Counted from the stretch's first letter, positions 50,320 through 59,306 are shown. The stretch is DNA of 64,000 nucleotides from Hyphomicrobiales bacterium (GCA_021730985.1 JAKFYI010000019.1:1-64000), one strand, 5' to 3'. Numbers and translations are program-made. The notes: generated by a model not told the origin, from the sequence alone.

Positions 50320-52236
50320 ATGGATGCCCGCACCAGCCGCTATCACGAGGTCTATGCGCGCTGGCTGCGCGACCCGCAGGGATTCTGGGGCGAGGCTGCG
50401 GCCGAGATCGACTGGATCGAGCCCGCCAAAACGGTGTTCGACGCCAAGGATGGTGTCTATGGCCGCTGGTTCTCAGGCGCCGTGTGCAACACCTGCTACA
50501 ACGCGCTCGATCGTCATGTGCTGCGCGGCCGCGCCAATCAACCGGCGTTGATCTACGATTCTCCCGTCACCGGCACCAAGCGCACCTTCACCTACGCCGA
50601 GTTGCTCGACGAGGTGAAAACGCTCGCCGCCGTGCTCAAGGACATGGGCGTCGCCAAGGGCGACCGCGTCATCCTCTATATGCCAATGGTACCGGAGGCG
50701 GTGTTCGCCATGCTGGCGTGCGCGCGGATCGGCGCGATCCATTCGGTGGTGTTCGGCGGCTTCGCACCCAAGGAACTGGCGACCCGGCTCGAGGACTGCA
50801 AGCCGAAGCTGATCCTGTCGGCAAGCTGCGGAATCGAGGTGCAGCGTGTGATCCCATACAAGCCGCTGCTCGATGCGGCGATCGATCTGTCATCGGCCAA
50901 GCCCGAGGCAGTCATGATCCTGCAGCGACCGCAGGTCGAAGCGCCGCTGATCGCGGGCCGCGACCACGACTGGGCGGCGCTGATCGGCGCCGCGAGGAAG
51001 GCCGGCAAGACTGCGGACTGCGTGCCGGTGCTCGCCACTGACCCGCTCTACATTCTCTACACGTCGGGCACCACGGGCCGGCCGAAGGGCGTCGTTCGCG
51101 ACAACGGCGGCCACATGGTCGCGCTGAAGTGGTCGATGAAGAACATCTACGACGTCGATCCCGGCGAAAGCTGGTGGTCGGCGTCCGACGTCGGCTGGGT
51201 GGTCGGCCACAGCTACATCGTTTATGCGCCGCTGTTCCACGGCGCTACCAGCGTGCTCTACGAGGGCAAGCCGGTCGGCACGCCGGATGCCGGCGCGTTC
51301 TGGCGCGTGATCTCCGAGCACCAATGCGTCGCGATGTTCACCGCGCCGACCGCGTTCCGCGCCATCAAGAAGGAAGACCCGAAGGGCGTGTTCTTCGAGA
51401 AGTACGACCTGTCGAAATTCCGCACGCTGTTCCTGGCGGGCGAGCGCGCCGATCCCGACACCATCGCTTGGGCGGAGAACCTGCTGAACAAGCCGGTGAT
51501 CGATCACTGGTGGCAGACCGAAACCGGCTGGGCGATCGCGGGCAATCCGATGGGGCTCGGCCAGCTTCCGGTCAAGCACGGCTCGCCGACCGTTCCGATG
51601 CCGGGCTACGACCTGCGCGTGGTCGATGACGGCAACAAAGAGTTGCCGCGCGGCACGATGGGCTCGCTGGTTGTGAAGCTGCCGCTGCCGCCTTCATGCT
51701 TGCCGACGCTGTGGCAGGCTGACGACCGCATGCACGAGAGCTATCTCGCCGAGTTCCCCGGCTACTACAAGACCGCGGACGCCGGCTTCATCGACCAGGA
51801 CGGCTACGTGTTCGTCATGGGCCGCACCGACGACATCATCAACGTCGCGGGCCATCGGCTCTCGACCGGCGGCATGGAGGAGGTGCTGTCCGCGCACAAG
51901 GATGTCGCCGAATGCGCGGTGCTCGGCATCAAGGATCAGCTCAAGGGCGAGGTGCCATGCGGCTTCATCGTGCTGAAGGCCGGGGTGAACCGCCCGGTCG
52001 CCGAGATCGAGAGCGAATGTGTGGGTCTCGTTCGCGAAAAAATCGGCCCGGTGGCGGCGTTCAAGCTCGCCATCGTGGTGGCGCGGCTGCCGAAGACGCG
52101 TTCGGGCAAAATCCTGCGCGGCACCATGAAGAAGCTCGCCGACGGTGAAACCTTCGCTATGCCGGCCACGATCGACGATCCGGCGATTTTGGATGAGATC
52201 GGTAGCGCGCTGAAGGGCAAGGGCGTGGGGGTGTAG
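50320..52236 (+). CDS. prpE: Propionyl-CoA synthetase (PrpE-like ACS)
   Basis: 638 residues, the acetyl/propionyl-CoA synthetase size. Start ATG at 50320 has CGGAGG upstream. RYHEVYARWLRDPQGFWGEAAAEIDWIEPAKTVFD is the ACS N-terminal domain; YTSGTTGRPKGVVRDNGGHM is the P-loop, WWSASDVGWVVGHSYIVYAPL the acyl-pocket region, VMGRTDDIINVAGHRLSTGGMEE the hinge, and LPKTRSGKILRGTMKK has the acetylatable lysine. The VVRDNGGH pattern is that of PrpE, as opposed to VLHTTGGY of Acs. It activates propionate, and perhaps other short acids, in the cytosol. Single gene. Confidence 0.92.
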   Translation: MDARTSRYHEVYARWLRDPQGFWGEAAAEIDWIEPAKTVFDAKDGVYGRWFSGAVCNTCYNALDRHVLRGRANQPALIYDSPVTGTKRTFTYAELLDEVKTLAAVLKDMGVAKGDRVILYMPMVPEAVFAMLACARIGAIHSVVFGGFAPKELATRLEDCKPKLILSASCGIEVQRVIPYKPLLDAAIDLSSAKPEAVMILQRPQVEAPLIAGRDHDWAALIGAARKAGKTADCVPVLATDPLYILYTSGTTGRPKGVVRDNGGHMVALKWSMKNIYDVDPGESWWSASDVGWVVGHSYIVYAPLFHGATSVLYEGKPVGTPDAGAFWRVISEHQCVAMFTAPTAFRAIKKEDPKGVFFEKYDLSKFRTLFLAGERADPDTIAWAENLLNKPVIDHWWQTETGWAIAGNPMGLGQLPVKHGSPTVPMPGYDLRVVDDGNKELPRGTMGSLVVKLPLPPSCLPTLWQADDRMHESYLAEFPGYYKTADAGFIDQDGYVFVMGRTDDIINVAGHRLSTGGMEEVLSAHKDVAECAVLGIKDQLKGEVPCGFIVLKAGVNRPVAEIESECVGLVREKIGPVAAFKLAIVVARLPKTRSGKILRGTMKKLADGETFAMPATIDDPAILDEIGSALKGKGVGV

Positions 52237-52249
52237 CTACGTCTCCGCC

Positions 52250-52342
52250 CTCATCCTGAGGAGCGCGCACTTGCGCGCGTCTCGAAGGATGGGGCGGCCC
52301 CATGCTTCGAGACGCACGCTTCGCGTGCTCCTCAGCATGAGG
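52250..52342. repeat. Dispersed palindromic element (CTCATCCTGAGGAGC type)
   Basis: The left end CTCATCCTGAGGAGCGCGC pairs with GCGTGCTCCTCAGCATGAG at the right, with an inner CTTCGAGACGC/GCGTCTCGAAG pairing. It is the common intergenic element of the Rhizobiales that has this opening. It lies between convergent genes. Confidence 0.7.
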
Positions 52343-52366
52343 CCGGTTGGGCAACTTGTCCGAATC

Positions 52367-53230
52367 TCAACTCGCCGCGGCGCCCTTTGTCTGCGCGCCG
52401 TTCCGCCGCATGAAATCGAGGAACGTGTCCGCGATCTCCTGCTCGTAGGGCTCCCAGTCCCCGTATGGGATCAGCGCCACGTCCTGATCCTCGATCGGCA
52501 GCCGGTGCAGTTCGCTGCCCTTGAGCTGCTGGTGCGCGATCACGCCGTTGGCCGACGCATGCGTCAGGTCATTGCCCGGGATGACCACGGCTGGAACCTT
52601 GATCGACGCCATCTGCTCGGGCGTCACGCCCATCACCGGATAATGCGCGCCGGCCTCGAACAGCTCGCACCAGCGCTTCATCTTGGCGATGTAGTCCTTG
52701 GCGTCCATCGCCATCAGCGTCGCCTGGTTCTTGGCATTCGCGGCGATGCGCTGCTGGTATTCCTCGGTGGCGCAGACCGCGGCCATGCCGCCTGCTTCCG
52801 CCGCGCGGATGAACTGCTTGTAGTAATTCTCGGGCAGCCGCTCGGCTGCGAACTTGCCGCCTGTGACGCGCAACAGCATGAGGCCGCGCACCGAGTCCGG
52901 ATGGCGCAGCGTGAACAGGATCGAGGTTCGCGCGCCGGACGACGAGCCGCTGATGAAGGCCGGGCTTGCGCCCAGCTTCTTGAGCAGAATGTCGAGATCG
53001 TCGGCCCAGGTGATTTCCTCGACCTCGTCGCGGTCGAGCATGATCTCGGAGGCGCCGGTGTTGCGGCGGTCGTGCAGCAGCACGCGATAGCCGCCGGCCG
53101 CAAGCTTCTTGGCGAGAGGGATGAATTCGTTGTGGGCGCGCCGTCCGCCGGTGATCAGGGCGATCCAGGGTCCGCGCTCGCCGATGACTTGGTAGGTGAT
53201 GTTGACGCCACGGATGTTCTCGATCGGCAT
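52367..53230 (-). CDS. Alpha/beta hydrolase
   Basis: 287 residues, start at 53230 with GGAG seven bases upstream. IRGVNITYQVIGERGPWIALITGGRRAHNEFIPLAKKLAAGGYRVLLHDRRNTGASE is the typical opening, and the nucleophile elbow is ISGSSSGART (Ser in GSSSG). The acid is likely in VVIPGNDLTHASANG. The catalytic histidine is not obvious by eye: the C-terminal stretch has HRLPIEDQD. Substrate unknown. It faces prpE and is divergent from the next Bug gene. Confidence 0.85.
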   Translation of the reverse strand: MPIENIRGVNITYQVIGERGPWIALITGGRRAHNEFIPLAKKLAAGGYRVLLHDRRNTGASEIMLDRDEVEEITWADDLDILLKKLGASPAFISGSSSGARTSILFTLRHPDSVRGLMLLRVTGGKFAAERLPENYYKQFIRAAEAGGMAAVCATEEYQQRIAANAKNQATLMAMDAKDYIAKMKRWCELFEAGAHYPVMGVTPEQMASIKVPAVVIPGNDLTHASANGVIAHQQLKGSELHRLPIEDQDVALIPYGDWEPYEQEIADTFLDFMRRNGAQTKGAAAS

Positions 53231-53435
53231 CGGATACTCCTTTGCAACGCGCCGGCACTCGCCGGGCTCGATACCCGCATCATAGCGCCGTTTTGGCCCA
53301 CGCCGAAAGCCACCCGCCCCGAAGCCGCTCATCCCCGAAAGCCTGCGTGCGGCGTTGCGATGCTTGCCAGCATGGGGGGCGTGTGGAACGTTCTGGGCAA
53401 CAAGGCGGCGCGACCGGCCGCAGGGGAGGACGACC

Positions 53436-54464
53436 ATGCCGCACGCTTCGCGCGCGGGAATTCCCGCCATCGCCTTATTGCTGGTGTCCGCCCCGGCGCC
53501 TGTTCAGGCGCAAAGCGTCGAGGAATTCTACAAGGGCAAGACCGTCTCGATCCTGATGGGGACAGGGCCGGGCGCGAGCTACGACCTGTACGGCCGTACC
53601 ATCGCCGAGCACATCTCCCGCCACATCCCGGGCAATCCGACGATCATCGTCGAGCACATGCCGGGCGCCGGCGGCGTGATCGCCGCCAACCACATCTACA
53701 ACACCGCGCCGCAAGACGGCACCAAGGTGCTGCTGTCGCACGCCATCCCGCTTTCGGAGAAGCTTGAGCCCGCGGGCGTGCGCTTCCAGTCGGCCAAGTT
53801 CCAGTGGCTCGGCGCATACGACGCCATCGTGCAGGCGCTGACGATCTGGCACACCGCGCCCGCGCAAACCATCGAGGAACTCAAGACCAAGCCCGGTGTC
53901 GTGCTCGGCGCCTTCAGCACCACGCACCTCAGCTACCAATGGGCCTCGCTGCTCAAGGACGCGATCGGCGCCGACTACAAGATCGTCACCGGCTATCGCA
54001 GCGGCAACGACTGCAATCTGGCGATGGAGCGCGGCGAGATCCACGGCTGGACGGCATCGTGGGAAAGCATCACCGGCACGCGGCCGCAATGGCTCGTCGA
54101 TAAGAAGGTCAAGATGCTGGCGCAGTTCACCACCGAGCGAAAGCCTTACCTGAAGGACGTGCCGACGCTGGTTGAGTTGGCGCCGCAGGAGAAGAAGGAC
54201 GTGGCCGAGTTCGTCATCTCCGGCACGCCGTTCGCGCGCGGGCTGGCGCTGGGGCCGGGCGTGGCGGCCGACCGGGTCGCCGCGCTGCGCAAGGCGTTCG
54301 ACGCGCTGATGCAGGACAAGGCATTCCTCGCCGACGCGGAGAAGCGCAAGCTGAGCATCGATCCTTACGATGCGGCCAAGGTCCAGAGCATGGTCAACAA
54401 GATCGTGGCGGCGTCGCCCGAATTGGTGACGCGCGTGAAGAAGGCGATCGGACAGGTGAACTAG
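53436..54464 (+). CDS. Bug-family tripartite transporter receptor, divergent subtype
   Basis: 342 residues, the ATG at 53436 following GGGGAGG. Signal (…APVQAQ). It belongs with the receptor at 44096: EEFYKGKTVSILMGTGPGASYDLYGRTIAEHISRHIPGNPTIIVEHMPGAGGVIAANHIYNTAPQDGTKV and MERGEIHGWTASWESI recur in parallel places. These two form a subfamily apart from the tandem array. Ligand unknown. Confidence 0.92.
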   Translation: MPHASRAGIPAIALLLVSAPAPVQAQSVEEFYKGKTVSILMGTGPGASYDLYGRTIAEHISRHIPGNPTIIVEHMPGAGGVIAANHIYNTAPQDGTKVLLSHAIPLSEKLEPAGVRFQSAKFQWLGAYDAIVQALTIWHTAPAQTIEELKTKPGVVLGAFSTTHLSYQWASLLKDAIGADYKIVTGYRSGNDCNLAMERGEIHGWTASWESITGTRPQWLVDKKVKMLAQFTTERKPYLKDVPTLVELAPQEKKDVAEFVISGTPFARGLALGPGVAADRVAALRKAFDALMQDKAFLADAEKRKLSIDPYDAAKVQSMVNKIVAASPELVTRVKKAIGQVN

Positions 54465-54549
54465 GGCGCAGTTGTCACGCAACGCGGCGAGTGGGCGCTC
54501 ACAATGCTCACAATAAGGTCGAACGACGTCAACCAAGGGGGAGACCAAC

Positions 54550-55011
54550 ATGTCAATGCAATCGAATTCGTCGCTTCCCGTGCTCTCGCATGCTGACAAG
54601 CTCGCCGCGCAATGGCAGGATTTTCTGCTGCTGGCAGGCCGCATCATCCTGGGCTGGATTTTTGTGTTCTACGGCTGGGGCAAGCTTTTCACCATCGCGC
54701 AGTATTCGACGACCTTCCCCGGCCGCGGGCTGTCGCCGTGGATGGCGTACATTGCCGTGCCGGTCGAATTCTTCGTCGGTCTTGCGCTGCTGCTCGGCTT
54801 TGCCACGCGCTATTCGGCTCTGGTCCTGCTGTTCTTCATGCTGGTCGCCTCGTTCAGTTCGCACGCCTATTGGAGTGTTCCGCAGGCGCAGGTCGGCAAT
54901 CAGACGGCGCACTTCTGGAAGAACATCTCCATGATGGGCGGCCTGGTGCTGCTGTTCATCACCGGCGCAGGCCGCTTCGCGCTCGACTATATGCTGGCCA
55001 AGCGGCGCTGA
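54550..55011 (+). CDS. DoxX-family membrane protein
   Basis: 153 residues with four membrane helices: LLAGRIILGWIFVFYGWGKLF, YIAVPVEFFVGLALLLGFATRYSALVLLFFMLVASFSSHAYW, then MMGGLVLLFITGAGRFALDY. The G-W-x-K-L and G-R-x-x-L-D motifs are typical of DoxX/DoxD. The family is linked with redox defence and with thiosulfate:quinone activity in archaea; here the role is open. GGGGGAG precedes the ATG. Confidence 0.9.
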   Translation: MSMQSNSSLPVLSHADKLAAQWQDFLLLAGRIILGWIFVFYGWGKLFTIAQYSTTFPGRGLSPWMAYIAVPVEFFVGLALLLGFATRYSALVLLFFMLVASFSSHAYWSVPQAQVGNQTAHFWKNISMMGGLVLLFITGAGRFALDYMLAKRR

Positions 55012-55024
55012 TTCCACACACGCT

Positions 55025-55060
55025 TCGGCCGGCGTGGCGGGGAATGCCGCGCCGGCCGAA
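55025..55060 (+). terminator. Large hairpin after doxX
   Basis: TTCGGCCGGCGTGGC and GCCGCGCCGGCCGAA can form a 15-bp stem with one U-G pair. It lies 14 bases after the stop; it has no T run. The remaining 300 bases up to the MerR gene show no gene. Confidence 0.45.
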
Positions 55061-55363
55061 CGCTTTGGTGCGGCAGCGAAATCCGGCTGTCCGCGATGCC
55101 TGCATATGCAAACATCGCAATTGCATCTGAAATGACTTGAAACCTGCCGCGCCACGCATTACGTGGGCGCTCACGCGGCCCATTTCGTATCGAATCTGGA
55201 CCGGATCACGGCCAACATTTTGGCCCTCTGGGATCCCGGCAAATTGCGCCGGCGCCACGATCCACGAGCGGACACTAGATCTGCAGCGATGCTTGTTCGA
55301 TCCGTGGCGCATCCCGCGCCATGCTCGAACTCGTCGCTGCGTTTGGCCGATGAGCGAGATGGC

Positions 55364-55837
55364 ATGAACAAGAACAGCACGCAGGCGTGCACGGCAAACG
55401 AGCACGCTGAAGAATTCGGCACCGGCGCAGCCGGGGACGCCCCGCCGGTCGAGAACATCCTTTCGATCGAAAACGTGGCCGAGACGTTCGGCATCGGCCG
55501 TTGGCTGCTGCGCTATTGCGAATTTCGCGGGCTGGTGAAGCGCCGCAACCGCCTCGGTGCGGCTTGGGTCTACACCTGGGCGGACTGCGACCGGATCGCC
55601 TTCATCATCAAGTGCCGCAGGGCGGGCGTGCGGCTGTCCGAGATCGCGGCCATTTTGCGAACCATCGACGACGAGTCGGCCCGTGTGCATGAAGGCGGCC
55701 AGGAACTGTGCATGAGGCTGGTGGAAAAGCTGGAGGCGCGCCGCAAGGCGGTCGACGACGCTCTGTCGGAATTGGGCCACATCCACGATCAACTGGGCGC
55801 CAAGTTCTGCGCCGGCGCCGGCTCCGAACGGCACTGA
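55364..55837 (+). CDS. MerR-family regulator-like protein
   Basis: 157 residues. After a 30-residue polar lead the DNA-binding domain reads ILSIENVAETFGIGRWLLRYCEFRGLVKRRNRLGAAWVYTWADCDRIAFIIKCRRAGVRLSEIAAILRTIDD, a MerR winged helix with the usual Y/W-trp wing and the R-x-G-V-x-L-x-E-I sequence. A coiled coil (LVEKLEARRKAVDDALSELGHIHDQL) gives the dimer. There is no Cys-rich metal loop near the end, so it likely does not sense heavy metals. Target unknown. It converges on the ABC exporter gene. Confidence 0.85.
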   Translation: MNKNSTQACTANEHAEEFGTGAAGDAPPVENILSIENVAETFGIGRWLLRYCEFRGLVKRRNRLGAAWVYTWADCDRIAFIIKCRRAGVRLSEIAAILRTIDDESARVHEGGQELCMRLVEKLEARRKAVDDALSELGHIHDQLGAKFCAGAGSERH

Positions 55838-55847
55838 CCGCGCCCGG

Positions 55848-57686
55848 CTACGCGCCCTCGAACTGCAACTTGGCAAGACGCGCATAAAGACCGCCGCGCA
55901 CCACCAGGCTCTCGTGGGTGCCTTCCTCGACGATCTCTCCCTGATCGATCACCAAAATGCGGTCGCAACGCAATACTGTGGCCAGCCGGTGCGCGATCAC
56001 CAGTGTGGTGCGCTCGGCCATCAGCCGCACCAGCGCGGTCTGCACCAGCGTCTCGTTCTCCGCATCGAGCGATGACGTCGCCTCGTCGAGCAGCAGCAGC
56101 GGCGCGTCGCGCAGGATGGCGCGCGCGATCGCGATGCGCTGGCGCTGCCCGCCGGACAGCGTGACGCCGCGCTCGCCCACCGGGGTTTCATATCCCAGCG
56201 GCAACTGCCGGATGAATTCTGTGGCAGCCGCTGCATCGGCCGCGCGCGCCACCTCGTCGTCGGTGGCCTCCGGGCGGCCGAACCGGATGTTCTCGCGCAC
56301 CGAAGTGGAGAAGATCGCGGTGTCCTGCGGCACCAGCGCGATGCGCCGGCGAAACTCGCGCGGGTCGGCGTGGTCGGCGCGCACGCCGTCGATCGACACC
56401 GTGCCGGATGTGGGGTCGTAGAAGCGCAAAATGAGATGAAAGATCGTGCTCTTGCCCGCGCCGGATGGCCCAACGATGGCGACCTTCTCGCCGGGCTTGA
56501 TGTGCAGCGACACGCCGCGCAGCGCCGGAGGCTCCGGCCGTGCCGGATAGGCGAAGTGGACGTTGTCGAACTGCACCTCGCCGCGGCCGTGCGCGGGCAT
56601 GCTGGCTGGCCGTGCCGGCGACTTGATCGCGGGCTCGGCCTGCATGATCTCGAACAGGCGTTCCGCAGCTCCGGATGCCGCGCTGATCTCGCCCCACACC
56701 TGGCTCAATTCGCCCAGTCCGCCGGCCGCGAACACCGCGTACAGCACGAACTGCGACAACCGTCCCGCGGTCATGCGGTCCGCCAGCACGTCCTGCGCGC
56801 CGATCCAGAGCACGCCCACCACGCTTGCGAACACCAGGAAGATGGCGATGGCGGTGAGCACCGCGCGCGCCAGCGTCGAACGCTGCGCCGCGCTGTAGGC
56901 ACGCTCCACCGCCGCGGTGAAGTGTGCGGTGGCAGCCCGCTCGTTGGAGTAGGCCTGCATGGTGCGCACCGCGCCGATCTGCTCGGAGGCGAAGGCGGAG
57001 GCGTCAGCGAGCGTGTCCTGCGCCGTGCGCGAGCGGCGGCGCACCGCGCGGCCGAAGCCGACCAGCGGCAGCACGATCAGCGGAATGGCGCCGAGCACGA
57101 ACGCCGACAACTTGGGGCTCGTCACCACCATCATCGCGGACGCGCCGATGAACAGCACGAGGTTGCGCAGCGCGATCGACACCGACGCGCCGACCGCGGC
57201 CTTGATCTGTGTGGTGTCGGCGGTGAGCCTCGAGAGAAGTTCGCCACTCTGCGCGCGGTCGAAGAACGCAGGCGACAGCACGGAAAGATGCGTGAAAAGC
57301 TGGCTGCGCAGATCCGCGACGATGCGCTCGCCGAGCGTGGTGACGAGGTAATACCGCGCGGCGCTGGCGCCCGCGAGCACCGCCGCCACCGCGATCATCA
57401 CGGCGAAATAGCTGTCGATCAGCTCAATGCTCTGGTGGGAGAAGCCGAAATCCACCATGCGCCGCACCGCGACCGGCACGGCGAGGGTGGCCAGCGCCGC
57501 CACCACCAGCGCCACGAACGCGCCGAGCACGCGGCCGCGGTAGCGCATCAGGTAGGGACGGAGCTGCTTGAGCGGCTCGATTTTGATGGAGCGGCCGCCT
57601 TTGGCGTCTGCCCCGGACTGGGCCGCGGCCTGGGCGCGCGCCGACGGCTCGAAGCCGCGACCGCCTGAGGTGTCGTTCATGTCCAT
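55848..57686 (-). CDS. MsbA-like ABC transporter (fused permease and ATPase)
   Basis: 612 residues from the ATG at 57686 (a GTG one codon earlier is also open). Six membrane helices span residues about 40-330; the ATPase has Walker [11 protein letters not shown]-loop VPQDTAIF, signature [16 protein letters not shown], Walker [13 protein letters not shown] and H-loop IAHRLATV. The first 35 residues are polar. It is like MsbA-related exporters found singly in Rhizobiales. Substrates may be lipids or drugs. Homodimer expected. Single gene, convergent with the MerR gene. Confidence 0.92.
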   Translation of the reverse strand: MDMNDTSGGRGFEPSARAQAAAQSGADAKGGRSIKIEPLKQLRPYLMRYRGRVLGAFVALVVAALATLAVPVAVRRMVDFGFSHQSIELIDSYFAVMIAVAAVLAGASAARYYLVTTLGERIVADLRSQLFTHLSVLSPAFFDRAQSGELLSRLTADTTQIKAAVGASVSIALRNLVLFIGASAMMVVTSPKLSAFVLGAIPLIVLPLVGFGRAVRRRSRTAQDTLADASAFASEQIGAVRTMQAYSNERAATAHFTAAVERAYSAAQRSTLARAVLTAIAIFLVFASVVGVLWIGAQDVLADRMTAGRLSQFVLYAVFAAGGLGELSQVWGEISAASGAAERLFEIMQAEPAIKSPARPASMPAHGRGEVQFDNVHFAYPARPEPPALRGVSLHIKPGEKVAIVGPSGAGKSTIFHLILRFYDPTSGTVSIDGVRADHADPREFRRRIALVPQDTAIFSTSVRENIRFGRPEATDDEVARAADAAAATEFIRQLPLGYETPVGERGVTLSGGQRQRIAIARAILRDAPLLLLDEATSSLDAENETLVQTALVRLMAERTTLVIAHRLATVLRCDRILVIDQGEIVEEGTHESLVVRGGLYARLAKLQFEGA

Positions 57687-57724
57687 CACTCAATTCGGCC
57701 GAAACGCGCCGTCACAATGGGTAG

Positions 57725-57757
57725 GGCATGGTCCGGAAAAGTGGAAGCCGGTTTTCG
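57725..57757. repeat. Remnant of a dispersed GGAAAAGTGG-type element
   Basis: GCATGGTCCGGAAAAGTGGA…GCCGGTTTTCGG has the look of the left half of a very common Rhizobiales intergenic repeat (consensus near CATGATCCGGAAAAGTGG…CCGGTTTTC). The right half is missing or diverged. Confidence 0.5.
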
Positions 57758-57800
57758 GCGGCGAACCCGCAACGGGCCAAAAACGTCCGGAATCGGCGGC

Positions 57801-57829
57801 TTGTCGGCCCGTTTCCGGTCCTGTATAGA
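57801..57829 (+). promoter_or_regulatory. Sigma-70-like promoter of rpmE
   Basis: TTGTCG (57801-57806), 17 bases, TATAGA (57824-57829) lie 61 bases before the rpmE start. Confidence 0.55.
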
Positions 57830-57890
57830 ACCGCGAAATTCCAGCGCTGATCCGCCAGGGGCGGGGCGCTCGACATTCAGGACAATAACG

Positions 57891-58121
57891 ATGAAGCCCG
57901 ACCTGCACCCCAGCTATCACACCATCACCGTCAAGATGACCGACGGCTCCGAATTCGCCACCCGCTCGACCTGGGGCAAGAAGGGCGACGTGCTGCATCT
58001 CGACATCGATCCGAAGTCGCACCCGGCCTGGACCGGCGGAAACCAGGCGCTGCTCGATCGCGGCGGCCGGCTGTCGCGGTTCCAGAAGAAGTTCGCGGGC
58101 CTCGACCTCGACAAGAAGTAG
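57891..58121 (+). CDS. rpmE: 50S ribosomal protein L31
   Basis: 76 residues: [71 protein letters not shown]. The HPAWTGG and RGGRLSRF segments are diagnostic of L31. It lacks the CxxC pairs of zinc-binding L31, as alphaproteobacterial versions commonly do, so it does not store zinc. Start ATG at 57891 matches the family. A strong terminator follows. Confidence 0.95.
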   Translation: MKPDLHPSYHTITVKMTDGSEFATRSTWGKKGDVLHLDIDPKSHPAWTGGNQALLDRGGRLSRFQKKFAGLDLDKK

Positions 58122-58142
58122 CTGCGGCAACGCTGGCAAATG

Positions 58143-58175
58143 AAAACCCCCGCCGCGAGGCGGGGGTTTTTCTTT
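58143..58175 (+). terminator. Bidirectional terminator between rpmE and rcdA
   Basis: AAAACCCCCGCC-GCGA-GGCGGGGGTTTT is a 12-bp stem ending in TTTTT on the plus strand and TTTTCAT on the minus strand. It serves rpmE and the convergent rcdA. Confidence 0.9.
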
Positions 58176-58187
58176 GTCGCGGGCCGC

Positions 58188-58712
58188 TCAGCGCTCGAAC
58201 GCGGCCTTCAGCAGGCCGAGCTGGCGTTCCACCGGATTGGCGCCGGGCGTCTGGTCGGGCGCGATGGAGGGCGCGTAGATGTTGGCGTCGAGCCTGCGCA
58301 CCTGGTCGTTGAGCTTGCGCGAGCGGTCGATCAGATCGCGCAGCCGCTCGGGCAGCAGTTTGACGGTCGAAGCATCGCCCGGCTCGCCGACCGAAAGCTT
58401 GACCTTGCTTTTTTCCTTGTTGGCTTGCGAGAGCGTCATCTCGCCTTCCTTCACCGCGCGATGCAGCAGCAGCCATGACGCAAGCTGCATCAGCCGCGTG
58501 GTGAGCCGCATGCTTTCGGTGGCGTAGGCGAGCGCAGCTCCACGCTCCAGCTTCTTGGATTCCTGCCGGCCCGGGCCGTCGAGATAGGCGGCGGTCTCTT
58601 CGACCAGCGCCATGCCGTCGCGGAACAGATTGGCGAACGCGGCCGATCCGGCGAGTTTCTCGCCGAACGACACCGGTTCCGCCGCTCGTTGGTCAGCGGT
58701 GCTCTCGTTCAT
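58188..58712 (-). CDS. rcdA: RcdA-like proteolytic adaptor (DUF1465)
   Basis: 174 residues from the ATG at 58712. The conserved helices of DUF1465 are plain: VSFGEKLAGSAAFANLFRDGMALVEETAAYLDGPGRQESKKLERGAALAYATESMRLTTRLMQLASWLLLHRAVKEGEMTLSQA. In Caulobacter RcdA is an adaptor that, with CpdR and PopA, brings CtrA to ClpXP for destruction. The C-terminal half is polar and likely disordered. A probable small RNA under a CtrA-type box lies just upstream on the same strand. The longer upstream frame runs through that RNA and is rejected. Confidence 0.9.
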   Translation of the reverse strand: MNESTADQRAAEPVSFGEKLAGSAAFANLFRDGMALVEETAAYLDGPGRQESKKLERGAALAYATESMRLTTRLMQLASWLLLHRAVKEGEMTLSQANKEKSKVKLSVGEPGDASTVKLLPERLRDLIDRSRKLNDQVRRLDANIYAPSIAPDQTPGANPVERQLGLLKAAFER

Positions 58713-58838
58713 ACAAAGCGCCTCACCCCACTCAAGGCGCTGATAAAGAACGCTGCGGCCCGCGCTGTCCAGGAGCGCGGCCACAAAGTTTACAAAATGG
58801 TAACCAGAGCGAAGGATGGCCCGAAACGGGACAACAAC

Positions 58839-58953
58839 AAAAAAGAGCCGCCGTTTCCGGCGGCTCAAAGTGATAACAGGGAGGCGTCAAACAGAGTGGA
58901 CAGGAGCCACTCAAAGTCCATGAAGATGGACAGACATCAGTAATGAAGGGGAA
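58839..58953 (-). ncRNA. Candidate small RNA, about 115 nt, three hairpins
   Basis: In the 317-base gap between the DUF1192 gene and rcdA the minus strand shows, in order: a TATATT (58964-58959) fitting a -10 box; hairpin GTCCAT-CTTC-ATGGAC (58931-58916); hairpin GAGTGG-7-CCACTC (58912-58894); single-stranded GCCTCCCTG; and a terminator GAGCCGCCG-GAAA-CGGCGGCTC followed by TTTTTT (58866-58839). That is a complete sRNA layout. CCCC and CCTCCC stretches could pair with Shine-Dalgarno sites. No coding frame of worth lies in it. It could instead be the 3' end of the DUF1192 transcript. Confidence 0.65.
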
Positions 58954-58956
58954 AGC

Positions 58957-58971
58957 TTAATATATAGTTAA
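58957..58971. promoter_or_regulatory. CtrA-type box overlapping the sRNA promoter
   Basis: TTAA-TATATAG-TTAA (58957-58971) has exact CtrA spacing and covers the supposed -10 element of the small RNA. Binding there would block, or as part of a CtrA-dependent promoter, change its transcription. Confidence 0.5.
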
Positions 58972-59029
58972 CGGCGCTTGCCGAGGCAGACGCGCGTCCG
59001 CGGTTTCCGTCTCTGCAAACGCGGCGGCA

Positions 59030-59224
59030 TCACTTCTTGAAAAATTGATCGGCCGCAGATTTCGACGCCTGCTTGCCCGCCATGTTGGCTTCCAGCCGCG
59101 CGATCTCTTCCTTGAGCAGCGCGATGCGCCCCGACAGTTCGCCGACCGACAGAAGCGTGAGTTCCTGACCGATCTCGTGGACGAATTTCTTCTTCGGGCG
59201 GTCGTCTTCGTCGATGGCTGCCAT
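59030..59224 (-). CDS. DUF1192 family protein
   Basis: 64 residues from the ATG at 59224 with GGGAG upstream. FVHEIGQELTLLSVGELSGRIALLKEEIARLEANMAGKQASKSAADQFFK is the DUF1192 pattern: a short motif, then a basic/acidic coiled coil. Small proteins of this family are common beside rcdA-like genes in alphaproteobacteria, as here. Function unknown. Confidence 0.88.
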   Translation of the reverse strand: MAAIDEDDRPKKKFVHEIGQELTLLSVGELSGRIALLKEEIARLEANMAGKQASKSAADQFFKK

Positions 59225-59306
59225 GATCGTCTCCCGCGAGCGCGCCGGAATATTAATCGCGGGTCCGATGCTTGTCACATGCCGCGCGTCAGCGTGCGGC
59301 AGCTTT

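Noticed and set aside
50181..50333. Longer start of the second TauE gene
   Set aside because: The extra 51 codons run through the palindromic element at 50219-50256; the ATG at 50180 begins the membrane domain.
58713..58868. Longer start of rcdA
   Set aside because: The extra 52 codons extend into the terminator of the candidate small RNA; the ATG at 58712 matches the family.
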